Below are positions 7,077 to 17,901 of a stretch of 50,772 nucleotides of DNA, piece by piece. The stretch lies in assembly GCA_946480925.1 (NCBI GenBank), contig CAMLLU010000040.1:1-50772 (forward strand). The letters run 5' to 3'. Every line of letters starts with the position of its first letter. Within the stretch, counting starts at the first letter, position 1. The notes beneath the pieces were generated by a model, which worked only from the letters and a program-made list of their open reading frames with translations, ran no database searches and had not been told where the DNA came from. A program made the translations under genes and the position numbers. The stretch is from an uncultured Rivibacter sp. (lineage in GTDB: Bacteria > Pseudomonadota > Gammaproteobacteria > Burkholderiales > Burkholderiaceae).

Positions 7077-9026
7077 TCAGAACCATTCTGCTCGCGCTTC
7101 ACGACACGTCGCGTCGCGGCTCGCCACCACGGCAAGCCAGGCCTCGGTCTTGGGCAGCTCGTAGCGGAAGAAATAGCGCGCCGCGGCGAGCTTGCCCTGG
7201 TGGAAGTCGCTCGCCTTGCCCTGGGCTGCGAGCGCGAGTTCGAGCCACATCCACGCCAGCACCGTGTGGCCGAAGGCCTGCAGGTACGGCGTGGCATTGG
7301 CCAGCGCCTCTTCGGGCACCGCGGTGGACCAGGCAGCCTTGGTGGCATTGCCCAGGCGCTTGAGCGCCGCGGCCAGCGCATTGCCCTGCTCGGCCAGCTC
7401 GGCCACTTGCATGGCACGCTCGATCGTCTCGTTCATGCGGCCCGCCAGCTTCATGAGCCCCGCCCCACCTTCCATGACGACCTTGCGGCCCAGCAGGTCC
7501 AGCCCCTGGATGCCGTGCGTGCCCTCGTGGATCATGTTGAGCCGGTTGTCGCGCCAGTACTGCTCCACCGGGAAATCGCGCGTGTAGCCATAGCCGCCCA
7601 GCACCTGGATGGCCAGGCTGTTGGCTTCGAGGCACCACTCGCTGGGCCAGCTCTTGGCGATGGGCGTCAGCACCTCCAGCAGCAGCTTCGCGTCGCGCGC
7701 CGCCACGGGCGTGCCGGTATGTTCTTCGTCCACCAGGCGAGCGCAATAGAGCTCCAACGCCAGCGCGCCTTCGCAATACGCCTTCTGCGCGAGCAGCATG
7801 CGCTTCACGTCGGCGTGTTCGATGATGGGCATCTGCGGCGCGGCTGCGTCCTTGCCACCAACACCCACCGGCCGCCCTTGCGGGCGCTGCTTCGCGTATT
7901 CGAGCGACGCCACGTAGCCCGCATAGCCCAGCATCGTGGCGCCGAGGCCCACACCGATGCGGGCCTCGTTCATCATGTGGAACATGCAGCGCAGGCCGTC
8001 GCCGGGCTTGCCGACGAGGTAGCCCACGGCGCCTGCACCGGCACCGTCCAATCCCCCGCCCGCCTCGCAGCGCACCGGGAACTTGCCTTCGCCGAAGTTG
8101 AGCAGCGTGTTCGTGGTGCCGCGGTAGCCGAGCTTGTGGTTCAAGCCGGCCAACGCGACGTCGTTGCGTTCCGTCAGGCGGACCCGCGCACCCTCACCCC
8201 AGCCCTCTCCCGCCCGCGGGAGAGGGTGCGCGGTGTCTTCCCCCTCGCCCGCTTGCGGGAGAGGGTTGGGGTGGGGGTCGTCCAGCTCGACCAGCCATTT
8301 CGGCACGATGAACAGCGAAATGCCCTTCACACCGGGCAGCGACTTGCCGTCTTCACCCGGGATCTTGGCCAGCACGAGGTGGACGATGTTCTCGGTGAGC
8401 TCGTGCTCGCCGCCCGAGATCCACATCTTGTTGCCCTTGAGGCGGTAGCGCGGGCCCAGCGGGTCGGCTTCGAAGTCGGCGCCGTCGGGCACGGCGCGCG
8501 TAGCCACGTCGCTGAGGCTGGAGCCGGCCTGCGGCTCCGACAGGCACATGGTGCCGAACCAGCGTCCGGCGAATTCGTTCTTCGCGAACACCTCGCGCTG
8601 CATGGCGGTGCCGTGGGCCATCAGCAGGCTGGCATTGCCGCTGGTGAGCATGGCGTAGCCCCCCAGCGAAACGCTGGCCATCGAGAAGAAGCTGTTGGCC
8701 GCCATCTCGATGACGCAGGGCAGCTGCATGCCGCCCACTTCGTAGGGCTGCGCGGCGGCCAGCATGCCGCTTTCGGCATAGGCCCGTGTCGCCTCGCGCG
8801 TGGCTTCGGGCAAGTGCACGCGTTCACCGTCGAAGTGGGGTTCCTGCGTGTCGGACAGGCGGTTGAACGGCGCGAACTTCTCGCGTGCGATGCGCTCGCA
8901 GGTGTCGAGCACCGAGTCGAAGGTCTCGCGCGAGTGATCGGCAAAACGCTCGCGCTCGTTCAGGCCGTCGGCACGGAGCCAGTCGTAGAGCAGGAAGTCG
9001 AGGGTGGCTCGCATGCCGACAACCAT
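7077..9026 (-). CDS. Acyl-CoA dehydrogenase, DmdC-like group, with an in-frame repeat insertion
   Basis: 649 residues. An N-terminal extension (RATLDFLLYDWL) precedes the dehydrogenase core with CLSEPQAGSSLSD and GNKMWISGGEHE, then GLRCMFHMMNEARIGVG, and a C-terminal helical domain with QVLGGYGYTRDFPVEQYWRD and NMIHEGTHGIQGLDLLGRK. The flavin-linked reaction is alpha,beta-dehydrogenation of an acyl-CoA. Residues about 250-280 (HPNPLPQAGEG...HPLPRAGEGWGEG) are not dehydrogenase sequence but a translated palindromic element. The ATG at 9026 overlaps the thiolase stop as TGATG; an alternative in-frame ATG lies at 9014. It belongs with the thiolase and multifunctional enzyme as the first oxidation step. 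Confidence 0.88.
   Translation of the reverse strand: MVVGMRATLDFLLYDWLRADGLNERERFADHSRETFDSVLDTCERIAREKFAPFNRLSDTQEPHFDGERVHLPEATREATRAYAESGMLAAAQPYEVGGMQLPCVIEMAANSFFSMASVSLGGYAMLTSGNASLLMAHGTAMQREVFAKNEFAGRWFGTMCLSEPQAGSSLSDVATRAVPDGADFEADPLGPRYRLKGNKMWISGGEHELTENIVHLVLAKIPGEDGKSLPGVKGISLFIVPKWLVELDDPHPNPLPQAGEGEDTAHPLPRAGEGWGEGARVRLTERNDVALAGLNHKLGYRGTTNTLLNFGEGKFPVRCEAGGGLDGAGAGAVGYLVGKPGDGLRCMFHMMNEARIGVGLGATMLGYAGYVASLEYAKQRPQGRPVGVGGKDAAAPQMPIIEHADVKRMLLAQKAYCEGALALELYCARLVDEEHTGTPVAARDAKLLLEVLTPIAKSWPSEWCLEANSLAIQVLGGYGYTRDFPVEQYWRDNRLNMIHEGTHGIQGLDLLGRKVVMEGGAGLMKLAGRMNETIERAMQVAELAEQGNALAAALKRLGNATKAAWSTAVPEEALANATPYLQAFGHTVLAWMWLELALAAQGKASDFHQGKLAAARYFFRYELPKTEAWLAVVASRDATCREARAEWF
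8188..8279. repeat. Palindromic repeat element inserted in frame in the acyl-CoA dehydrogenase gene
   Basis: Outer arms 8191-8213 and 8255-8277 are inverted copies with 2 mismatches in 23. Inside lies a perfect 11-bp hairpin (8203-8213 against 8216-8226, 2-base loop). Sequences reading as CCCTCACCCCAGCCCTCTCC are a common dispersed repeat in proteobacterial genomes, from general knowledge. The element preserves the frame and encodes an NPLPQAGEG-type peptide. It interrupts the loop between the conserved core blocks of the enzyme. Confidence 0.88.
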
Positions 9027-10201
9027 CACAGGACTTCGAACACGCCAGCCGCCCCCATGCCGCCGCCGATGCACATGGTCACGCACACCTTCCGGGCGCC
9101 GCGGCGCCTGCCTTCGATGAGCGCATGTCCGGTGAGGCGCTGGCCGCTCACGCCGTAGGGGTGGCCGATGGCGATGGCGCCGCCGTTGACGTTGAGCCGG
9201 TCCATCGGGATGCCCAGCGTGTCGGCGCAATACAGCACCTGCACCGCGAAGGCCTCGTTCAGCTCCCACAGGTCGATGTCGGAGACCTTGAGGCCCAGGC
9301 GCTTGAGCACCTTGGGCACGGCGAACACCGGGCCGATGCCCATTTCGTCGGGCTCGCAGCCGGCGACGGCAAAACCGAGGAAGCGGCCCAGCGGCTTCAG
9401 GCCCTTCTGCTGCGCGTAGGTGTCGCTCACCACCACGCAGGCACCGGCACCGTCACTGAACTGGCTGGCATTGCCCGCGGCAATCACGCCGCCGGGCAGC
9501 GCGGGCCGAATGCCCGAGACGGCTTCGAAGGTGGTGCCGGGGCGCAGGCCTTCGTCGACGCTCACCGTCACTTCCTTGCTGCGCAGCCCGAGCACCGGGT
9601 CGGCCACGCCGGCCGTCACGGTGATGGGCGCGATCTCGTCGCTGAACTTGCCGGCCTCCTGCGCGGCGCAGGCCTTCTGCTGGCTGGCGGCGCCGTACTG
9701 GTCCATGCGCTCGCGGGCGATGCCGTAGCGCTTGGCCACCGTCTCTGCCGTCTGCAGCATCGACCAGTAGATCTCGGGCTTGTGCTCGCGCAGCCAGCCC
9801 TCGGCGATCATGTGCTTGTTGGCTTCGTTCTGCACGCACGAGATGCTTTCCACGCCGCCGGCCACGTAGACGTCGCCCTCGCCCGCGATGACGCGCTGCG
9901 CGGCCATGGCAATGGTCTGCAGGCCGCTCGAGCAGAAGCGGTTGACGGTGACGCCGCCCGCCGTGACGGGCAGGCCGGCGCGCAGCGCGATCTGGCGGGC
10001 GATGTTGCTGCCGGTGGCGCCTTCGGGCGTGGCGCAGCCCATCAGCACGTCCTCGACGGCGCCGCCTTCGATGCCGGCGCGCTCGACCGCCGCCTTCACC
10101 ACATGGCCGCCCAGGGTGGCGCCATGGGTCATGTTGAACGAGCCCTTCCAGCTCTTGGCGAGCGGGGTCCGGGCGGTGGAGACGATCACTGCGTTGGTCA
10201 T
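9026..10201 (-). CDS. Acetyl-CoA acyltransferase (thiolase, FadA-like)
   Basis: 391 residues, the normal thiolase length. All catalytic elements are present: acylated Cys90 in NRFCSSGLQ, His347 in GHPYG and Cys377 in CIGGGMG. It would cleave 3-ketoacyl-CoA to acetyl-CoA plus a chain shortened by two carbons, as the partner of the upstream hydratase/dehydrogenase. It starts at the ATG at 10201, 41 bases after that gene, and its stop overlaps the acyl-CoA dehydrogenase start. The family also contains biosynthetic acetoacetyl-CoA thiolases, but the operon favours a degradative role. Confidence 0.9.
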   Translation of the reverse strand: MTNAVIVSTARTPLAKSWKGSFNMTHGATLGGHVVKAAVERAGIEGGAVEDVLMGCATPEGATGSNIARQIALRAGLPVTAGGVTVNRFCSSGLQTIAMAAQRVIAGEGDVYVAGGVESISCVQNEANKHMIAEGWLREHKPEIYWSMLQTAETVAKRYGIARERMDQYGAASQQKACAAQEAGKFSDEIAPITVTAGVADPVLGLRSKEVTVSVDEGLRPGTTFEAVSGIRPALPGGVIAAGNASQFSDGAGACVVVSDTYAQQKGLKPLGRFLGFAVAGCEPDEMGIGPVFAVPKVLKRLGLKVSDIDLWELNEAFAVQVLYCADTLGIPMDRLNVNGGAIAIGHPYGVSGQRLTGHALIEGRRRGARKVCVTMCIGGGMGAAGVFEVL

Positions 10202-10242
10202 GGTGTGTTCCTCGAATTCGTCGTCGTGTCCGGATGCGGCTT

Positions 10243-12336
<2,094 letters not shown>

Positions 12337-12378
12337 CCGTTGGCCTCGCTTGCTGGGTTGAGCTCGGGCGAGCTCTAA

Positions 12379-12408
12379 ATAGAACGACCGTTCGATTTTA
12401 GGAATCAA
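12379..12408 (-). promoter_or_regulatory. Candidate TetR-type operator within a sigma70-like promoter of the beta-oxidation operon
   Basis: On the minus strand TTGATT (12408-12403) and TTCTAT (12384-12379) are separated by 18 bases. An inverted repeat GAACG-AC-CGTTC (12382-12393) overlaps the -10 element and spacer. GAACG-N2-CGTTC palindromes are typical operators of TetR-family regulators of fatty-acid genes in beta- and gammaproteobacteria. The repeat is seen directly; the regulator is not encoded in this window, so its identity is inference. It lies 43 bases upstream of the hydratase/dehydrogenase ATG. Confidence 0.6.
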
Positions 12409-12450
12409 AAAAGCCGGCGCTGTCTCATCAGTGACAAAGGACGCCGGCTT
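12407..12450 (-). terminator. Rho-independent terminator of the liv transporter operon
   Basis: Arms AAGCCGGCG (12411-12419) and CGCCGGCTT (12442-12450) pair over 9 bp. On the minus strand the second arm runs into six T residues (12412-12407), the classical layout. It follows the livF stop by 19 bases and separates the transporter genes from the promoter of the beta-oxidation operon. Confidence 0.8.
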
Positions 12451-12468
12451 TCGAAGTCTGGCGGGACG

Positions 12469-13179
12469 TCAAACTTCGAGCCACTCCTTGCGAATATAGG
12501 CGTTGCCTCGCAAGTCCGCAGGCGTGCCCTCGAAGACGATGCGGCCATGGCCCATGACGTAGCAGCGCTCGGAGATCTCCAGTGCGATGGTGAGCTTCTG
12601 CTCCACCAGCAGCACCGAAACGCCGCGGCGCTTGAGTTCCTTCAGGTACTCGGCCACCAGTTCCACGATCTTGGGCGCAAGGCCCTCGGTCGGCTCGTCG
12701 ATCATGATGAGGTCCGGGTCGCCCATGAGCGTGCGGCACAGCGTGAGCATCTGCTGCTCGCCGCCCGAGAGCACGCCGGCCTCGGTGTGCTGGCGCTCCT
12801 TGAGCCGCGGGAACATCTGGTACATGTCGTCGAAGCTCCAGCGCGGCTTGCCTTTCTTCTTTCCGCCGCCCTTTTCGCCGAGCATCAGGTTCTGGTGGAC
12901 CGTGAGCTCGGGAAAGATGTCGCGGTTCTCCGGCACGTAGCCGATACCGAGGTGCGCGATCTCGTAGGCTTTCTTGCCCAGGATTTCGCCGCCTCCCCAC
13001 TTGATGGAGCCCTGGCCGTCGACCAGTCCCATGATGGTCTTCACGGTGGTGGAGCGGCCCGAGCCGTTGCGGCCCAGCAGGCTCACGATCTCGCCCGGCT
13101 TCACGTCGAGCGTGACGCCATGCAGCACGTGGCTCTTTCCGTAGAAGGCATGCAGGTTTTCGAGATGGAGGCTGCCCAT
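12469..13179 (-). CDS. livF: Branched-chain amino acid-type ABC transporter ATPase LivF, Walker A Lys replaced by Arg
   Basis: 236 residues, typical LivF length. Signature LSGGEQQM, Walker B LIMIDEPTEGL and a late VEQK switch region are normal. Walker A reads GRNGSGRST (36-44), with Arg42 where Lys is expected; the codon is CGC at 13056-13054. The subunit would energise uptake with LivG through LivH/LivM. The ATG at 13179 overlaps the livG stop (TGATG); a TTG directly upstream is less likely. It is the last gene of the transporter operon before a terminator. The cargo may be an acyl or aromatic acid rather than an amino acid, given the acyl-CoA ligase at the head of the cluster. Confidence 0.9.
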   Translation of the reverse strand: MGSLHLENLHAFYGKSHVLHGVTLDVKPGEIVSLLGRNGSGRSTTVKTIMGLVDGQGSIKWGGGEILGKKAYEIAHLGIGYVPENRDIFPELTVHQNLMLGEKGGGKKKGKPRWSFDDMYQMFPRLKERQHTEAGVLSGGEQQMLTLCRTLMGDPDLIMIDEPTEGLAPKIVELVAEYLKELKRRGVSVLLVEQKLTIALEISERCYVMGHGRIVFEGTPADLRGNAYIRKEWLEV

Positions 13180-13967
13180 CAATGCGCTCCCGCCACCGCG
13201 GCCTGCTGGTCTGCCAGCACCGAGCCGAGGTAGGCCTCCTGCACCCGGGCGTTGGCCCGCACCTTGTCGGGCGTGTCGAAGGCGATCACCTCGCCGTACA
13301 CCAGCACCGCGATCTTGTCGGCCAGGCCGAACACCACGCCCATGTCGTGCTCCACCGTCAGCAGCGTCTTGCCCTCGGTAACTTCGCGGATGAGCTGCAC
13401 GAAGCGCCTGGTTTCGCTCTTGCTCATGCCGGCGGTGGGTTCGTCGAGCAGCACCACATTGGCGCCGCCGGCGATGGTGATGCCGATCTCGAGCGCGCGC
13501 TGCTCGGCGTAGGTGAGGTTCATGGCCAGCACGTTGCGCTTCTTGTCGAGCTTGATCATCTCCAGTACCTGCTCGGTGCGGTCGTTCACGTCACGCAGGT
13601 CGGCCAGGAAGCGCCAGAACGCGTAGCGCGCCTTCATGCTCCACAGCACCGCGCAGCGGACGTTCTCGAACACCGACAGCCGGGTGAACAGGTTGCTCAC
13701 CTGGAAGCTGCGGCTCAGGCCGCGGCGGTTGATCTCGTAAGGCGCCAGGCCGTCGATGCGCTCGCCGTTGAGCCTGATTTCGCCGCTGCTGGTGCCGAAA
13801 CGCCCGCTGATGAGGTTGAACAGCGTGGACTTGCCCGCGCCGTTGGGGCCGATGATGGCCACCCGCTCGCCGGGCTTCACCTGCAGGTTGGCGCCGCGAA
13901 TGATTTCCGTCTTGCCGAAGCTCTTGCGAACGTCGATCAGTTCGACTGCACAGGTGCCGCCGGTCAT
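13179..13967 (-). CDS. livG: Branched-chain amino acid-type ABC transporter ATPase LivG
   Basis: 262 residues with intact Walker A GPNGAGKST, the Q-loop segment SRSFQVSNLF, Walker B VVLLDEPTAGM and the switch histidine in VEHDMGVVF. The ABC signature is weak (LTYAEQRALE in place of LSYGEQR). The ATG at 13967 has a strong GGGAGG site upstream and overlaps the livM stop (ATGA). With LivF carrying an altered Walker A, this subunit supplies the canonical ATP-binding lysine of the heterodimer. Confidence 0.92.
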   Translation of the reverse strand: MTGGTCAVELIDVRKSFGKTEIIRGANLQVKPGERVAIIGPNGAGKSTLFNLISGRFGTSSGEIRLNGERIDGLAPYEINRRGLSRSFQVSNLFTRLSVFENVRCAVLWSMKARYAFWRFLADLRDVNDRTEQVLEMIKLDKKRNVLAMNLTYAEQRALEIGITIAGGANVVLLDEPTAGMSKSETRRFVQLIREVTEGKTLLTVEHDMGVVFGLADKIAVLVYGEVIAFDTPDKVRANARVQEAYLGSVLADQQAAVAGAH

Positions 13968-15325
13968 AGTGCCTCCCGTCGCTTGATCTCGGCTTCGATC
14001 TCTTCCTGGATCACGTCCCACTGGCGCTTGAACTCGCGCCGCGTGATCTCGAACATCGCCAGGCCCGTGAAGAGCACGAAGGCCGCGCCGAACCAGCTGT
14101 CCAGCCCCTTGGCGTTGAGCACCACGCCTGCGAACGTGAGCTCGGGGCCGAGCGCGATGTTGAGCTGCAGGTGGTAGACCATCTCGATCATCGCGGCCGC
14201 CCCCACCAGCATGACGAAGGCACAGCCGCCCAGCGCGAGGTACGAGGTCCACAAGCGCTTGAGCTTGCCGAAGGCCGCCACGCGCAGGTTCATCATGATC
14301 AGGCTCGCGATGCCGCCCGGCGCATAGGCCACCATGAACAGGAACACCAGGCCCAGGTAGAGCAGCCAGGCCTTGGTGAACTCCGACAGCAGCACCAGTG
14401 CCAGCACCATCAGCACCGCGCCGATGATGGGGCCGAAGAAGAACGTGGCTCCGCCCAGGAACACGAACAACAGGTAGGCGCCCGAGCGTGCCGCGCCCAC
14501 CACCTCGGCCGTCACGATCTCGAAGTTGAGCGCGCCCAACCCGCCCGCGATGCCGGCGAAGAAGCCCGAGATCATGAAGGCGATGTAGCGCACGCGCTGC
14601 GTGCTGTAGCCGATGAACTCCACCCGCTCAGGGTTGTCGCGCACCGCATTGAGGATGCGCCCGAGCGGCGTGCGCGTGAGCGCGAACATGGCCGCCGTGC
14701 AGATGAAGCAGTACACCGCGACGAGGTAGTACACCTGGATCTGCGGCCCGAAGCTGATGCCCATGAACGGCTGGCCAACGACGCGGTTGCCGGTGATGCC
14801 GCCTTCGCCGCCGAAGAACTCCGGGATCATCAGGGACATCGACCACACCAGCTCGCCGATGCCCAGCGTGATCATCGCGAAGGTGGTGCCGGCCTTCTTG
14901 GTGGTGACGTAGCCCAGCAGCGCCGCGAAGAACAGCCCGGCCAGCCCGCCCACCAGCGGGATCAGGCTCACCGGCAACGCCAGTTCACCGGCAGACACCT
15001 TGTTGAGCGTATGGATGGCCAGGAAGGAGCCGAGCCCGCTGTACACCGCATGGCCGAAGCTCAGCATGCCGCCCTGCCCCAGCAGGATGTTGTAGGCCAG
15101 GCACGCAATGATGGCGATGCCCATCTGCGTGAGCATCGTCTGCCCGAAGCTCGACTTCCACACCAATGGCGAGAGTGCCAGGAGCAGCGCGAAGAAGCTC
15201 CAGAGCACCCAGCGGCCCACGTTGTAGGGCTTGAAGTGGAAGTAGGCGTCGCGGGAGCCAACGGCCTTCGACTGCGCCGGCAGCGTGCCGACACGCTGTG
15301 TTGTTGTCATGGGAGTGGCGGACAT
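13964..15325 (-). CDS. livM: ABC transporter permease LivM with a C-terminal membrane extension
   Basis: 453 residues. Residues about 38-347 form the usual LivM permease, including the GQGGMLSFGHAVYSGLGS motif (84-100) and the loop LGRILNAVRDNPERVEFIGY (221-240). Beyond the normal end, residues 348-453 add two further hydrophobic segments (about 362-385 and 410-426) and a charged helix rich in Glu, Lys and Arg (428-453). The ATG at 15325, 1 base after the livH stop, has GAGG upstream; an in-frame ATG at 15310 is the alternative. It forms the membrane channel with LivH. Confidence 0.9.
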   Translation of the reverse strand: MSATPMTTTQRVGTLPAQSKAVGSRDAYFHFKPYNVGRWVLWSFFALLLALSPLVWKSSFGQTMLTQMGIAIIACLAYNILLGQGGMLSFGHAVYSGLGSFLAIHTLNKVSAGELALPVSLIPLVGGLAGLFFAALLGYVTTKKAGTTFAMITLGIGELVWSMSLMIPEFFGGEGGITGNRVVGQPFMGISFGPQIQVYYLVAVYCFICTAAMFALTRTPLGRILNAVRDNPERVEFIGYSTQRVRYIAFMISGFFAGIAGGLGALNFEIVTAEVVGAARSGAYLLFVFLGGATFFFGPIIGAVLMVLALVLLSEFTKAWLLYLGLVFLFMVAYAPGGIASLIMMNLRVAAFGKLKRLWTSYLALGGCAFVMLVGAAAMIEMVYHLQLNIALGPELTFAGVVLNAKGLDSWFGAAFVLFTGLAMFEITRREFKRQWDVIQEEIEAEIKRREAL

Positions 15326-15326
15326 C

Positions 15327-16358
15327 TCAACCCTCGCGTGTACCCAGGAGGCCCTTCGGGCGGAAGATCAGGATCAGCACGAGCAGCAGGTACGGCAGGA
15401 TGGGGGCTGCCTGCGGCAAGGTGATGCGCAGCAGCGGCCAGCCGAAGGTTTGCGGCCCCACGGAGCCTCCCATGCCATTGATGAGCGAGGCAAGCGACTC
15501 GTCCACCGTGAGCGGCAGCGTCTGCAGCAAGCCGATGACCAGCGAGCCGACGAAGGCCCCTGCCAGCGAGCCCATGCCGCCAACCACCACGACCACGAAG
15601 ATGATGGAGCCCACGATGGCCGCCATCGACGGCTCGGTCACGAAGGTCATGCCACCCACCACGCCGGCCAGGCCCGCCAGTGCGCAGCCGCTGCCGAACA
15701 CCAGCATGAACACGCGCGGCACGTTGTGCCCCAGCGCTTCGACCATCTCGGGGTGCGTGAGTGCGGCCTGGATGACGAGGCCGATGCGCGTGCGTGTGAG
15801 CAGCAGCCACAGCGACACCAGCATCACCAGCGCCACCACCATCATGAAGAAGCGCGTGGCCGGGAAGGTGGAGCAATGCACCACGGCCCCTGCTGCAGCT
15901 GTGCAACGCTCAGCGGGCGCTGTGCCCCAGACGAGACCGAACCCGTCGACCGACGACTGCACGATGGTGAAGGCCGGCCCCTGCAACGCCGGCGGCGGCT
16001 GGAACGGCACGGGCGACAACCCCCACACCAGCTTCACCAGCTCGAGGATCACGTACGACAGACCGAAAGTGATGAGCAGCTCCGGCACGTGGCCGAACTT
16101 GTGCACCCGCCGCAGCGCGGTGCGCTCGAACAGCGCGCCCAGAACACCCACGGCCAGGGGCGCCGCGATCAACGCGACCCAGAAGCCGACCACGCCGCTG
16201 ATGGCATAGGCCAGGTAGGCGCCCACCATGTAGAAGCTGGCGTGCGCGAAGTTCAGCACACCCATCATGCTGAAGATCAGCGTGAGGCCCGAACTGAGCA
16301 TGAACAGCAGCAGCCCGGAACTGATGCCGTTGAGGAGGTTGATGAAGAGCTGGTCCAC
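15327..16358 (-). CDS. livH: ABC transporter permease LivH
   Basis: 343 residues with about eight hydrophobic segments and the LivH-type motif GVLNFAHASFYMVGAYLAY (33-51) and late GGMGSLAGAFVGSLVIG. The loop between the middle helices is longer than in E. coli LivH (308 residues) and carries two cysteines (ERCTAAAGAVVHCS). The start is a GTG at 16358 with AGGAA 9 bases upstream; no ATG fits. It pairs with LivM, whose gene begins 1 base after this stop. Confidence 0.9.
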   Translation of the reverse strand: MDQLFINLLNGISSGLLLFMLSSGLTLIFSMMGVLNFAHASFYMVGAYLAYAISGVVGFWVALIAAPLAVGVLGALFERTALRRVHKFGHVPELLITFGLSYVILELVKLVWGLSPVPFQPPPALQGPAFTIVQSSVDGFGLVWGTAPAERCTAAAGAVVHCSTFPATRFFMMVVALVMLVSLWLLLTRTRIGLVIQAALTHPEMVEALGHNVPRVFMLVFGSGCALAGLAGVVGGMTFVTEPSMAAIVGSIIFVVVVVGGMGSLAGAFVGSLVIGLLQTLPLTVDESLASLINGMGGSVGPQTFGWPLLRITLPQAAPILPYLLLVLILIFRPKGLLGTREG

Positions 16359-16446
16359 GTGCGCAGGTTCCTGACGGAAGGGCCTTACAGAACGCGGGCC
16401 CGGCGGAGCGCACTCCGGCGGGCCCGGACAGCGGATCGAGCGGCGG

Positions 16447-17748
16447 TCAGGACACCGAAGGCCGCTTCATCTGGCACGACGTGGGCGTGCTCGACACGTA
16501 GGGCTCGAAGGTCTTCACCGGCTGGAAGTTGAAGCCGGTGTTCTCGACGCTGTAGTCGTTGGGCGCCTTGCCGGCCTTCTGCCACACCGCGATGTAGAGC
16601 GTCTGCTGCAGCTGGTGGTCGGCCTTGCGCATCTCGACGTCGCCGTTCAGGCTCCTGGCCTGCAGGCCCTCGAGCGCGAAGGCCACTTTCACCGGGTCGG
16701 TGCTCTTGGCCTTGGCCATGGCGGCCGACAGCAGCGTGTAGGCGTGGTAGATCTGGCCGGTGTAGTAGTCGTCGTTGAAGCGCTTCTTGTACTCGTCCAT
16801 GATCTTTCGGGCCTCGCCCGTCATGGCGCTGTGCAACACGCCCACCTGGTACACGCGCCCGGCAGAGTTCGCCCCCATGGCGGTGGGCGTGCCCGAGACG
16901 GAGGCGTAGTAGGTGTAGAACTTCGCGTTGAGGCCGGCATCGTTCGCGGCCTTGACCAGCAGCGTGAGGTCGGACGACCAGTTGCCGGTGACCACCGTGT
17001 CGGCGCCCGAAGCCTTGATCTTGGCGATGTAGGGCGCGAAGTCGCGCACCTGCGCCAGCGGATGCAGGTCTTCACCGACGATCTGGATGTCGGGCCGCTT
17101 GCGCGACAGGTTTTCCTTGGCATAGCGCGCCACCTGGTGGCCATGCGCGTAGTTCTGATTGAGCAGGTAGACCTTCTTGATGTCCTGCTGGTCCTTCATG
17201 AAGGTGGTCAGCGCCTCCATCTTCATGGAGGTGTCGGCATCGAGGCGGAAGTGCCAGAAGCTGCACTTGCTGTTGGTGAGGTCGGGGTCCACCGCGGCGT
17301 AGTTGAGGAACACGACTTCCTTGCCGGGGTTGCGCTCGTTGTACTTGTTCAGGAAGTCGATGATGGCGGTGGCCGGGCCCGTGCCGGTGCCTTGCGCCAC
17401 GTAGCGGATGCCCTGGTCGATGGCCGACTGCAGCGCGCTCACCGTCTCTTGCGGGCTCAGCTTGTTGTCGAAGGAGACGATCTCGAACTTCACGCCGGCG
17501 GGGTTGCTCTTGCTGAACTGCTCGGCAAGGAACTGGAAGCCCTTGAGCTGGTTCTGGCCGGTGGCGGCGGTGAGGCCGGTCAACGCATCGATCCACGCGA
17601 TCTTCACGGTCTCGTTGAGCTTGCCGGCCGGCGCGGCGGCAGCCGGCTTGGCTGCAGGTTTGGCCTGCTGTGCCTGCACGGCCAGCATGCTCGATAGGAC
17701 GATGGCCGACGCAATGGCCGTGACACGAGCGATGCGGTTGAACTTCAT
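16447..17748 (-). CDS. Periplasmic substrate-binding protein of the Liv-type ABC transporter
   Basis: 433 residues beginning with a signal peptide (hydrophobic 11-22, likely cleavage VQA/QQ after residue 26) and an Ala/Pro/Lys-rich linker, then a type I periplasmic binding fold: KIAWIDALTGLTAATGQNQLKGF, FEIVSFDNKLSPQETVSALQ and the segment VYLLNQNYAHGHQVARYAK. It captures the substrate and delivers it to LivH/LivM. The family includes amino-acid, amide, urea and aromatic-acid binders, so its ligand is open. GGAGA lies upstream of the ATG at 17748. The 88 bases to livH hold a GC-rich imperfect hairpin (GCGGGCCCG type) but no T-run. Confidence 0.9.
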   Translation of the reverse strand: MKFNRIARVTAIASAIVLSSMLAVQAQQAKPAAKPAAAAPAGKLNETVKIAWIDALTGLTAATGQNQLKGFQFLAEQFSKSNPAGVKFEIVSFDNKLSPQETVSALQSAIDQGIRYVAQGTGTGPATAIIDFLNKYNERNPGKEVVFLNYAAVDPDLTNSKCSFWHFRLDADTSMKMEALTTFMKDQQDIKKVYLLNQNYAHGHQVARYAKENLSRKRPDIQIVGEDLHPLAQVRDFAPYIAKIKASGADTVVTGNWSSDLTLLVKAANDAGLNAKFYTYYASVSGTPTAMGANSAGRVYQVGVLHSAMTGEARKIMDEYKKRFNDDYYTGQIYHAYTLLSAAMAKAKSTDPVKVAFALEGLQARSLNGDVEMRKADHQLQQTLYIAVWQKAGKAPNDYSVENTGFNFQPVKTFEPYVSSTPTSCQMKRPSVS

Positions 17749-17901
17749 TGCCTTGTCTCCTTCGCGGCTGATGCCTGCTTGTCTAGGGTGGCCAAAAGGT
17801 TATTCGGATTCGGCTTGCGCGGCTTCAGGGATGACCCGAGCGCGTGCTGTCGCGCACAAGACAACTCGGGCCGCGCCGTGCGCCGGCTGCACCGCGAAGG
17901 C

